Below are positions 1-6,210 of a stretch of 14,452 nt of DNA, piece by piece. A program made the translations under genes and the position numbers. Every line of letters starts with the position of its first letter. Positions within the stretch are counted from its first letter, which is position 1. Source of the DNA: JBOGXF01 sp050694275 (lineage in GTDB: Bacteria; Actinomycetota; CADDZG01; WHSQ01); assembly GCA_050694275.1 (NCBI GenBank), contig JBOGXF010000003.1, forward strand, positions 1 through 14,452. Direction: 5' to 3'. The notes under the pieces are model-generated. The model ran no database searches, was not told the origin of the DNA, and worked only from the letters and a program-made list of their open reading frames with translations.

Positions 1-1
1 A

Positions 2-103
2 CGCGCCTACGGGTTCCATTCCGCGGAGGCTGCCATCGCGCTCGTAATGCTCGCGTGCGGCCCTATCGAGTTGCTTCCACCTCATGAGAAGGCCGTGGTT
101 TGA
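2..103 (+). CDS. C-terminal fragment of an unidentified protein (possibly ISL3-type transposase tail)
   Basis: An open frame enters from the left edge and runs 33 codons to a TGA at 101-103. It reads as protein-like sequence (RAYGFHSAEAAIALVMLACG, then PIELLPPHEKAVV). Its stop overlaps the TTG start of the next gene as TTGA, the arrangement of coupled operon genes, which supports it being real. The pattern G-F-x-S followed by a hydrophobic A-L-x-M-L run near a C-terminus resembles, from memory, the tails of some ISL3-family transposases. That is only a resemblance, because 33 residues are too few to settle identity. Partial, since its start lies outside the window. Confidence 0.4.
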   Translation, partial: RAYGFHSAEAAIALVMLACGPIELLPPHEKAVV

Positions 104-597
104 CCTACATCGATGTCAGGAGAGCCATAAAAGGCGCGGTGCTGTGGACGGTGGTCGGCACGCTCCTGGGGGCGCTCGTGGGGCTCGGGATCGGCTTGGC
201 GCTGTCTGGCGGAGCGGCGGTCGCGATTACGACTGTGGTGTTCGCCATCGGTGGGGCGACGGCCGGGTTCGTGGGCGGTGGGCTCGTCGGCCCCCGGTAC
301 GTCGAACAGGCGCACGAGGCGGCGCAGGAGAACCGGACCGACATCGCGGTCCATTCCGAGGACCAAAGCGAAGTCGAGCGCGCGCAGGCCGTCTTCCGTC
401 ACCACGACGCAGATCGAATCGAACGGTTCGATCCAGAGGGCAATCCGGTCCCCGAGCTTCACGACCATTCCGGCTACGAGGTGCAACCGTCGGAGACGGG
501 CCGGCGCCTCGAGCGCGAAAAGAAGAAGGAGCAGAAGGAGAAGGCCGAGGAGACCGAGGGCAGAGACGAGGAGGTCGACGATGCCGCAGAGCATTAG
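100..597 (+). CDS. Glycine-zipper membrane protein with charged C-terminal tail (putative stress-related)
   Basis: A 165-residue protein. Two hydrophobic, glycine-rich segments (about residues 12-33 and 38-64) form a helical hairpin. A soluble stretch of about residues 80-118 follows, with the pattern VHSED...A...FRHHDADRIERFDPEGNPV. Similar short domains occur in actinobacterial proteins annotated as general stress proteins (YflT-like), so a stress or envelope role is inferred, not shown. The tail (about 136-165) is almost all Lys/Glu/Asp and may be helical. The TTG start at 100 is chosen because GAGAAGG sits at 85-91, eight bases upstream, and because the preceding frame stops as TTGA over it. 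It overlaps the CBS gene downstream by 17 bases, so the two are probably made together. Confidence 0.75.
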   Translation: MTYIDVRRAIKGAVLWTVVGTLLGALVGLGIGLALSGGAAVAITTVVFAIGGATAGFVGGGLVGPRYVEQAHEAAQENRTDIAVHSEDQSEVERAQAVFRHHDADRIERFDPEGNPVPELHDHSGYEVQPSETGRRLEREKKKEQKEKAEETEGRDEEVDDAAEH

Positions 598-1003
598 AGA
601 GGTAATGACGCCCAACCCGATTTCGTTGTCCGACAGCGCCCCGGTGCTGGATGCGGCGCAGGCAATGCGGGACTCGAACATCGGCGACGTCATCGTGCTG
701 GATCAGAGCGACGAGATGTGCGGGATCGTGACCGATCGCGACATCGTCGTGCGGGTGCTGGCGGAAGGGAAGGATCCTCAGGCGACCAGCCTGAGCGAGA
801 TTTGCAGCAGCGACGTCCTGTCGCTCGCCCCCGACGATGCAGTCGACGACGCGGTGAAGATGATGAGGGAGAAGGCCGTTCGCCGGATGCCGGTGGTCGA
901 GGGCGGCAAGCCGATCGGGATCGTTTCCATCGGCGACCTCGCCATCGAAAGGGACTCGGACTCGGCCCTCGCCGACATCAGCGCGGCAGAGCCGAACAAG
1001 TAG
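581..1003 (+). CDS. Two-CBS-domain protein
   Basis: A 140-residue soluble protein made only of a tandem CBS (Bateman) module. The first CBS spans about residues 5-60 and ends in GIVTDRDIVVRVL. The second spans about 72-126 with RRMPVVE and GIVSIGDLA. The family usually binds adenine nucleotides (AMP, ATP, SAM, NADH) in the cleft between repeats and senses energy state; the ligand here is unknown. The ATG at 581 follows GAGGAGG with good spacing, and the frame upstream of it is only the shadow of the previous gene. The start lies inside the preceding membrane-protein gene, so translational coupling is likely. The stop is four bases from the converging end of the respiratory operon. Confidence 0.93.
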   Translation: MPQSIREVMTPNPISLSDSAPVLDAAQAMRDSNIGDVIVLDQSDEMCGIVTDRDIVVRVLAEGKDPQATSLSEICSSDVLSLAPDDAVDDAVKMMREKAVRRMPVVEGGKPIGIVSIGDLAIERDSDSALADISAAEPNK

Positions 1004-1007
1004 AGGA

Positions 1008-1265
1008 TTACGTCCCGCGGCGCGTGTTGCGCCAGACCGCCCACATCATCAATAGGAACGCGAGCCCACCCCTTTGCCCCTGTGATTTGGGGGCACCCCC
1101 TCCGATCACCCGCGTTATCGGGACGCCGGGATAGGCGGATCGCGCGGACGCCTCGGCCGCCTCCGCGGTCTCGTAGACGTCGTTGCTGTGAAGGACGACG
1201 TGTTCGTCTCGGTACGTCCAAGCCCAGCGTCCCTCTGAGATCCGGCGCAGCTCGATGGTGGCCAT
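1008..1265 (-). CDS. Small DUF1508-like protein with C-terminal hydrophobic segment
   Basis: An 85-residue protein, last gene of the respiratory operon. Its ATG abuts the qcrB stop with no gap (TAG then ATG), so it is almost certainly co-transcribed. Residues 1-45 have the shape of the YegP/DUF1508 fold: a strand, then RWAWTYRDEHVVLHSND (the RW-x-W...S pattern), then YETAEAAEASARSAYPGVP, which corresponds to the family's helix after Y.T...A. The C-terminus (about 66-79, GLAFLLMMWAVW) is hydrophobic and followed by RNTRRGT, suggesting a membrane anchor with a positive cytoplasmic end. The function of DUF1508 proteins is not well established. A link to the bc complex is inferred from position only. 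Confidence 0.7.
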   Translation of the reverse strand: MATIELRRISEGRWAWTYRDEHVVLHSNDVYETAEAAEASARSAYPGVPITRVIGGGAPKSQGQRGGLAFLLMMWAVWRNTRRGT

Positions 1266-2621
1266 CTACTCGGTCTCGGACGGTCCCGGGTGGAGTACCG
1301 CCCTGAGCGGCAGGTGCGCGAGCCGTTCCACCTCGGACAGCTTGAGAGCTTTCATCAATCGATAAGTCACATAACCGACGAGGGGCGGAAGACCGAGCGT
1401 CAGCACGCGGAAGAACATCGTGACCCGGCCCACCGGGACGTCGAGCCAGAGTGCCATGAGATCGTTGCTCGCGGCGAAGAACATCGCCGCGTAGAAGGTC
1501 AGGGTTGCGGCCCCCAGGGCGGTGCGAACGGGATGGTCGCGGGCGCGATCGAGCAGATGATGCGGCTTGTAATCGCTGGTGAAGCGGGCCTCGAGAAACG
1601 GCCACAGGTAGAGCGCGAGGAACGTGATGCCCGGCAGGAGCACGGCGGGGTAGAAGGGGTTCGGGAGCTCGAAGCCGAAGGCGCGGAGCTCCCACGACGG
1701 AAACATCCGCAGGGCGCCTTCGAGCCATCCCAGGTACCAGTCCGGCTGCGCCGGCGACGTCACCTGCTCGGGACGGAAGGGGCCGTAGAGCCAGACCGGG
1801 TTGATCTGGACGAGCCCCCCGAGAGCAGCCAGGACCGCGAACACGCCGAAGAACAGCCCGACCGACTTCGCCGCGTAGGTGGGCCACAGCTTCGAGCCGA
1901 CGACGTTGGTCTCGGTGTGGCCGGGCTCGGCGAATTGCGTGTGGTGCTGGCGCCAGATGATCGCCAGGTGCGCGCCGATCAGACCAATGAGCAGGGCGGG
2001 GACGATCATGACGTGGGTGACGAACAGCCTGCCGATGATCTGGTCGGCGGGAAACTCGCCTCCGAAGATGAGAAAGGCGATCCAGGTTCCGATCACCGGT
2101 ATCGAGAGCGCGATGGAGTAGGCGATTCTCAGCCCGGTCCCGGACAGCAGGTCATCGGGGAGCGAGTAGCCGGTGAAGCCGTTGAAGATCGCAAGGATCA
2201 AAAGCGTCACGCCGATCATCCAGTTGATCTCGCGCGGCCTTCGGAACGCCCCGGTGAAGAAGATGCGGCACAGATGCAGCACGATGGCTGCGATGAACAC
2301 GAGCGCGGCCCAGTGATGGATCTGCCGCATCACCAGTCCGGCGCGCACCCCAAAGCTGAGATCGAGGATCGAGGCGTAGGCGTCGGATACCTCGACGCCG
2401 TGGAGCGGCTCGTAGGCTCCGTCGTAGATCGTCTCGGTCAGGCTCGCATCGAAGAAGAAACTCAGGAACACACCGGTGAGCACGAGGACGACGAAGCAGT
2501 AGAGCGCGATCTCCCCGAGCATGAACGACCAGTGATCCGGAAAGACCTTGTTGAGCGCGTCCTGCGTGAACGCGGACGCCCCGAGTCGGTCGTCTATCCA
2601 GCGCGCGAGTCGCTTAAGCAC
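1266..2621 (-). CDS. qcrB: Cytochrome b subunit of the quinol:cytochrome c reductase (QcrB)
   Basis: A 451-residue polytopic membrane protein that oxidises menaquinol or quinol at the Qo site and passes electrons through two b hemes. Heme ligands are visible as H102 and H116 in one helix (motif QIHHWAALVF) and H203 and H218 in another (THVMIVP...GAHLAI). The Qo-site loop carries PDWY at residues 293-296, the form common in actinobacteria, where most bacteria have PEWY. It is shorter than typical mycobacterial QcrB (over 500 residues), lacking most of the long C-terminal tail. The start is GTG (2619-2621), and the gene overlaps the end of qcrA by eight bases. AGAGG lies just upstream. Some tail variation aside, the identification is firm. 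Confidence 0.97.
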   Translation of the reverse strand: MLKRLARWIDDRLGASAFTQDALNKVFPDHWSFMLGEIALYCFVVLVLTGVFLSFFFDASLTETIYDGAYEPLHGVEVSDAYASILDLSFGVRAGLVMRQIHHWAALVFIAAIVLHLCRIFFTGAFRRPREINWMIGVTLLILAIFNGFTGYSLPDDLLSGTGLRIAYSIALSIPVIGTWIAFLIFGGEFPADQIIGRLFVTHVMIVPALLIGLIGAHLAIIWRQHHTQFAEPGHTETNVVGSKLWPTYAAKSVGLFFGVFAVLAALGGLVQINPVWLYGPFRPEQVTSPAQPDWYLGWLEGALRMFPSWELRAFGFELPNPFYPAVLLPGITFLALYLWPFLEARFTSDYKPHHLLDRARDHPVRTALGAATLTFYAAMFFAASNDLMALWLDVPVGRVTMFFRVLTLGLPPLVGYVTYRLMKALKLSEVERLAHLPLRAVLHPGPSETE

Positions 2622-3468
2622 GGCCTCTGTTCCAGAATCCGGGGCCGACGGGTACCGGGAAGTCTCCCTGCGCCACGATGTAGTCGCCGTCGATCGACAG
2701 GGGGAGCTGGGGGAGCGATCTCGTTGCCGGGCCCCTGGTGGGGGTGGCGGCCTGAAGCACCGCGAACGCCGACTGGTGACAGGGGCAGAACAGCTCCTTC
2801 GAGTCGGACTGGTAAAGCCCCACCGGGCATCCGGCGTGAGTGCAGATCTTGGAGAAGGCGATGAGCCCCTCGGGTGACCAGTCCTCGCGTCCCGGCGGAG
2901 GGTCGTAGTCGCCCGGCGGCAACCTGATCAGAAGGGTCGCCGAGTCGGCCGCGTCCGTGTGGTCTTCCGGAAAGACGGTAAGTACCCCGTTGACCGGGAC
3001 CTCTTCGACCCGGATCGGGACGTTGTTCGAGTCCACCACTCGGAGCCCGGCGCGCCACGAGGTCACGAACAGCGACCGGCCCGGACGGGTGCCGAGAGAT
3101 CGAATGGGAAAGAGCGCGGCCACTCCCAGGGCGACCGCCGCGGCCCCCAGCATCTTGGCGAGGAAGCTCCGGCGTTCGACGATGGCTGCGCCGGCCCCGA
3201 AGGCCTCTTCAGCCTCCTCGAGGGCGCGCGACTCGGGCGGAGGGACTTTTCGCTCCTCGACGAAACCTCCCACCGGCATGAGCTTCTTGGCCCACAGGAT
3301 GAGTCCGGCCGCGAGGCCCCCGAGAGCGACGGCCAGCAAGGCCCCTTCGGCCTGCACGTGGCCCCCGAGCGCGTACACGATCGTCAGGGCGAGCGATGCC
3401 AGCGCAGACGTGCCGAAGGAGATCGCGATCCACGGCTCCGGACGTGCGGGCGACTTGTCTTCGCTCAT
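2614..3468 (-). CDS. qcrA: Rieske iron-sulfur subunit of the bc complex (QcrA)
   Basis: A 284-residue protein. The [2Fe-2S] site is complete: C209-T-H211-A-G-C214 and C228-P-C230-H231, with iron ligands C209, H211, C228 and H231 and a stabilising disulfide C214-C230. Three hydrophobic segments (about 12-35, 41-60 and 103-120) precede the Rieske domain, the layout of actinobacterial QcrA, where most bacteria have one. ERRSFLAKML just before the third helix is a twin-arginine-like signal, consistent with Tat export of the folded cluster domain. The ATG at 3468 overlaps the qcrC stop as ATGA, with GAGGA about five bases upstream. The reading frame continues upstream without a stop, but that part is a shadow of qcrC. 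Confidence 0.97.
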   Translation of the reverse strand: MSEDKSPARPEPWIAISFGTSALASLALTIVYALGGHVQAEGALLAVALGGLAAGLILWAKKLMPVGGFVEERKVPPPESRALEEAEEAFGAGAAIVERRSFLAKMLGAAAVALGVAALFPIRSLGTRPGRSLFVTSWRAGLRVVDSNNVPIRVEEVPVNGVLTVFPEDHTDAADSATLLIRLPPGDYDPPPGREDWSPEGLIAFSKICTHAGCPVGLYQSDSKELFCPCHQSAFAVLQAATPTRGPATRSLPQLPLSIDGDYIVAQGDFPVPVGPGFWNRGRA

Positions 3469-4280
3469 TTCGTCCTCGCTCTCGTCCCGATCCATCTCGT
3501 CAGCAGGAGCAGCGCGCCGAGGCCGACGATCCACCCGACGGCTCCCTCCGCCACCGGCCCGACGCGACCGATCGGCGCCCCGCCCTCGTCGGCGGGGTCC
3601 TGCAGATACGTGACGTACCTCACGAGCGAATTCATCTCGCCCTCGCTGAAGGTTGCGAAGACCGGCATGGTGCCGGGACCGACCAGGACGGCCTCGGCGA
3701 CCTCGGTCGGCGACGAGTGCTCGAGAGTGGGGGCGATGAGCCCCGACTCGCGCCCGACTACGCCGGAGACGTCGTCGGCAGATGCCTCGGTCAGCGCCCC
3801 CCCGACACCGGTCGTCGAGTGGCACGCGGCACAGTTCTCTTCGTAGAGCTCCGAGCCCACTCCCAGATCGCCGGCCTCGACATCGAGTTCGGGAATCTCG
3901 GGCCCCGGGGCCCCGAGCGCGGCGACGTGCTCGACGATGGCGTCGATCTCCGATGCCTCGTAGATGGGATCGCGGCGAGTCACACGTTGCTCCGGATAGT
4001 CGATCGGCATGCGCCCGGAGGTCAGCATGAAGTGGGTGAACGCCCGCCCGTTCGTGGCGCTTATGAGGTCGGGCCCCCGCGCCGTGCCCTGGGCCCGGTC
4101 GCCGTGACACCACGCGCAATCGCGTGCGTAGAGCTCGCTTCCTGCGTCGGGTCCGGTGATGGGTTCGAACGGTGGACGGAACGGTCGGTCGCGCACCGAC
4201 TCGTACGCGCCGCACGCGCCGAGGAGGACCGCCGCGGCAGCTCCCAGATACACAAGAGCGCGCTCCCTACCCATCGACAT
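3465..4280 (-). CDS. qcrC: Diheme cytochrome c subunit of the bc complex (QcrC)
   Basis: A 271-residue protein with two c-type heme sites, C55-x-x-C58-H59 and C150-x-x-C153-H154. Likely axial methionines are M91 (GRMPID) and M205 (GTMPVF). The C-terminus has one membrane helix (about 246-262) followed by RTRARTK. The N-terminus has a short signal with a lipobox-like L20-G-A-C23, so the mature protein could be lipid-modified at C23 and also anchored by the C-terminal helix. In actinobacteria this subunit replaces cytochrome c1 and hands electrons to the oxidase. ATG at 4280 lies inside the ctaG end (14-base overlap). A second ATG at 4274 is equally possible, and neither has a strong ribosome-binding site. 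Confidence 0.95.
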   Translation of the reverse strand: MSMGRERALVYLGAAAAVLLGACGAYESVRDRPFRPPFEPITGPDAGSELYARDCAWCHGDRAQGTARGPDLISATNGRAFTHFMLTSGRMPIDYPEQRVTRRDPIYEASEIDAIVEHVAALGAPGPEIPELDVEAGDLGVGSELYEENCAACHSTTGVGGALTEASADDVSGVVGRESGLIAPTLEHSSPTEVAEAVLVGPGTMPVFATFSEGEMNSLVRYVTYLQDPADEGGAPIGRVGPVAEGAVGWIVGLGALLLLTRWIGTRARTK

Positions 4281-5160
4281 GCACCAACTCTCGTCCGGCG
4301 GAGTCGGCGGCGTCGGTTCTCCGGTCCATCTCTCTCATCCAGCGCAGGAACAACCCTGCCATCGCGATGAAGTACACGATGCCCGCCGGGATCCACATGA
4401 TGGCTCCGGCGAGCTGCTGGTCCTCGAGCGCGGTCACTCCCCAGGCCGCGGCTCCGAGGGCATGCAGCGGATAGAGCACCGTTGCGGAGAACAAGATGAT
4501 TGCCCCGAGGGCTCCGCTCTGCAGCAAGTTCGCAAAGACGAACAGGATGCGCGGCCCGTATCCGGGCCGCGGGCGAACCCCGGTGGGAACGACCACGCTC
4601 CAGAACAGAAGCGCGGTCGCAAGGAAGCTCACATGTTCGGCGGCGTGGATCCATTCATGCGTGATCGCAGCCTCATAGAGAACGGGGAAGTGCCACGCCC
4701 ACAAGGCCCCGACGTGCAGCAGCAGGGCAGCGGCGGGGAAGGCAAAAAATGCCGTCGCCCGACCGATCACCGAGCGACCGGCCGAGCGCAGCGTTCGTCG
4801 CGCCCGGAAGGGCAAGGCGAGCATCATCGCCGGCAACGGATCTCCATAGATCAGCAGCGGCGCGGCCACGAGGATCAGCACGAGGTGCTGGATCATGTGA
4901 GCCGAGAACAGGGTCTCGGCCAGGCCGTCGAGAGGTGACAGGAGGGCGATTCCGACCGCGGCGAGCCCTATATAGAAGGTGACCGCTCTGCGCACGCCGA
5001 CTCCGCGGCCCCTGCCCGCCCTCCACAGACGCCGGACCCCCCGCCCGAACAGCCATCCGGTGACTCCCAACCCCGCGAGGATGATCGGATCCCAGGTCCA
5101 CGAGGCCCACACCTCTTCGGGGGTGACGAGCGCGTGGGCCGAGACGATCGCCGCAATCAT
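4267..5160 (-). CDS. ctaG: CtaG-type cytochrome c oxidase assembly protein (caa3_CtaG family)
   Basis: A 297-residue membrane protein of about seven helices. It matches the caa3_CtaG family by the motif SAHMIQHLVLILVAAPLL (H88 and H92), the WHFP and THEWIHAAEH region (H157, H168, H172, H176), and the closing LEDQQLAGAIMWIPAG (about 246-260). These histidines are plausible copper ligands. The family is needed for caa3 oxidase maturation, probably CuB insertion into subunit I; it is unrelated in sequence to the Cox11-type CtaG. The ATG at 5160 overlaps the preceding stop as ATGA. The position between oxidase and bc genes fits an assembly role. The frame extends further upstream, but only as a shadow of the preceding gene. 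Confidence 0.94.
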   Translation of the reverse strand: MIAAIVSAHALVTPEEVWASWTWDPIILAGLGVTGWLFGRGVRRLWRAGRGRGVGVRRAVTFYIGLAAVGIALLSPLDGLAETLFSAHMIQHLVLILVAAPLLIYGDPLPAMMLALPFRARRTLRSAGRSVIGRATAFFAFPAAALLLHVGALWAWHFPVLYEAAITHEWIHAAEHVSFLATALLFWSVVVPTGVRPRPGYGPRILFVFANLLQSGALGAIILFSATVLYPLHALGAAAWGVTALEDQQLAGAIMWIPAGIVYFIAMAGLFLRWMREMDRRTDAADSAGRELVHVDG

Positions 5161-5561
5161 GGGCCCGGCCTGCACGTCTCGAGGAAGTACGGCGGGGCGA
5201 CTCCCAGCACGATGATGATCAGAAACAGGATGCTCGACATCATCCCGACGATCGACATCCACGTGGACACCTGGCCCGGGCTCGTGTCCTCGGCCCTCGT
5301 GTTCCTGCGCCAGCAAACAAACGACAAGATTCCGGCCGCCACGGTCGCGAGCGCGAGGACGATGGTCACGAACAGGACGACGGTCTCGACGCCGACGCCC
5401 CAGACGGTGCCCTGATCGCGGGTGGCCGGGGCGCACGCGAACTCTTCGATGTTGTAGTTCACGAGGAGCTGGATGCTCCAGGCCGCGGGGCCGGTGAGCA
5501 CCCCGACCCACAGGAGACGAGAGCTGCCCCGTTCGAACGCTGCAACCGTCTGTGCCATCAC
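5157..5561 (-). CDS. Three-helix membrane protein of the cox operon, function unknown
   Basis: A 134-residue integral membrane protein with three clear hydrophobic segments (about 17-37, 60-84 and 100-124). Between the first two is a conserved-looking exposed loop, NYNIEEFACAPATRDQG, and the C-terminus ends ETCRPGP, so there is one cysteine on each of two loops that face the same side if the topology is simple. It is not recognised as a named subunit. It lies between coxC and ctaG, 13 bases after coxC and overlapping ctaG by ATGA, so a role in oxidase assembly or as an accessory subunit is a reasonable inference. The GTG at 5561 is favoured by GAGAGG nine bases upstream; the adjacent ATG at 5558 would remove one residue. 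Confidence 0.85.
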   Translation of the reverse strand: MMAQTVAAFERGSSRLLWVGVLTGPAAWSIQLLVNYNIEEFACAPATRDQGTVWGVGVETVVLFVTIVLALATVAAGILSFVCWRRNTRAEDTSPGQVSTWMSIVGMMSSILFLIIIVLGVAPPYFLETCRPGP

Positions 5562-5574
5562 GATCCGCTGCCTC

Positions 5575-6210
5575 TCATCGGAAGAAATGCGGTGACAGAT
5601 AGATGGATGTCAGGACGAACAGCCACACGACGTCGACGAAGTGCCAGTACAGGGCGAAGTTCTGCACGGTGAGATGCCGGTTCTCGTCGAACGCCCGGGT
5701 CCACGCCCTCATCTGAGCCCAGAGGCTGAGCATCAGTCCGATCGCGACATGAGTCCCGTGCATGCCGGTCAACGTGAAGAACAAGGACCCGTACGCATTG
5801 GTGGTGGGGGTGAACTCGCGAAGTTGCTCCGGATACTCCACAACGACTTGAAGCGTGAGGAATGTCGCTCCCAACAGAAACCCGGCGAGCAGCCCGTATC
5901 GCAGCGCGTTCTGGTTGCCCTTCCGGATGCCCCGATCGGCGATGTGGACGGGGATGGAGCTCGACCACAGGATGACGCTCATGATCAGCGGAAGCTCCAG
6001 TTTAGGAAGCGCGATTCCGTCCGGGGGCCACACCGGCCCCGCCTGGAAGCGGATGTAGAAATACGAGGCGATGAGCGCGGCGAACAACATCGCCTCGGTC
6101 GCGATCAGCCACACCATGCCCCACCACCCGTAGGCGGCCGTTCCCGAGGCGTGCTCGGGCAGGTTCTCGATTCTCTGCGAGAAGGCAACGTCGGGACTCG
6201 TCGCGCTCAC
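5575..6210 (-). CDS. coxC: Cytochrome c oxidase subunit III
   Basis: A 211-residue protein of five predicted helices, the short bacterial form of subunit III lacking the first two helices of mitochondrial COX3. Recognisable family segments are WWGMVWLIATEAMLFAALI near the start, LTGMHGTHVAIGL (about 147-159) and the C-terminal NFALYWHFVDVVWLFVLTSIYL. Subunit III stabilises subunit I against turnover-dependent inactivation and is thought to support the D-pathway proton entrance. The start is GTG at 6210, overlapping the coxA stop as GTGA. AGGAG lies very close and AAAGGAG slightly far upstream, so initiation is probably coupled to coxA termination. Confidence 0.95.
   Translation of the reverse strand: MSATSPDVAFSQRIENLPEHASGTAAYGWWGMVWLIATEAMLFAALIASYFYIRFQAGPVWPPDGIALPKLELPLIMSVILWSSSIPVHIADRGIRKGNQNALRYGLLAGFLLGATFLTLQVVVEYPEQLREFTPTTNAYGSLFFTLTGMHGTHVAIGLMLSLWAQMRAWTRAFDENRHLTVQNFALYWHFVDVVWLFVLTSIYLSPHFFR

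Noticed and set aside
251..580. Upstream extension of the CBS-domain frame
   Set aside because: It is an Arg-rich shadow of the membrane-protein gene; the ATG at 581 has a strong ribosome-binding site and begins the CBS fold.
1290..2864. A 524-codon open frame on the plus strand opposite qcrB
   Set aside because: The translation is low-complexity charged sequence; the opposite strand encodes cytochrome b with all heme ligands.
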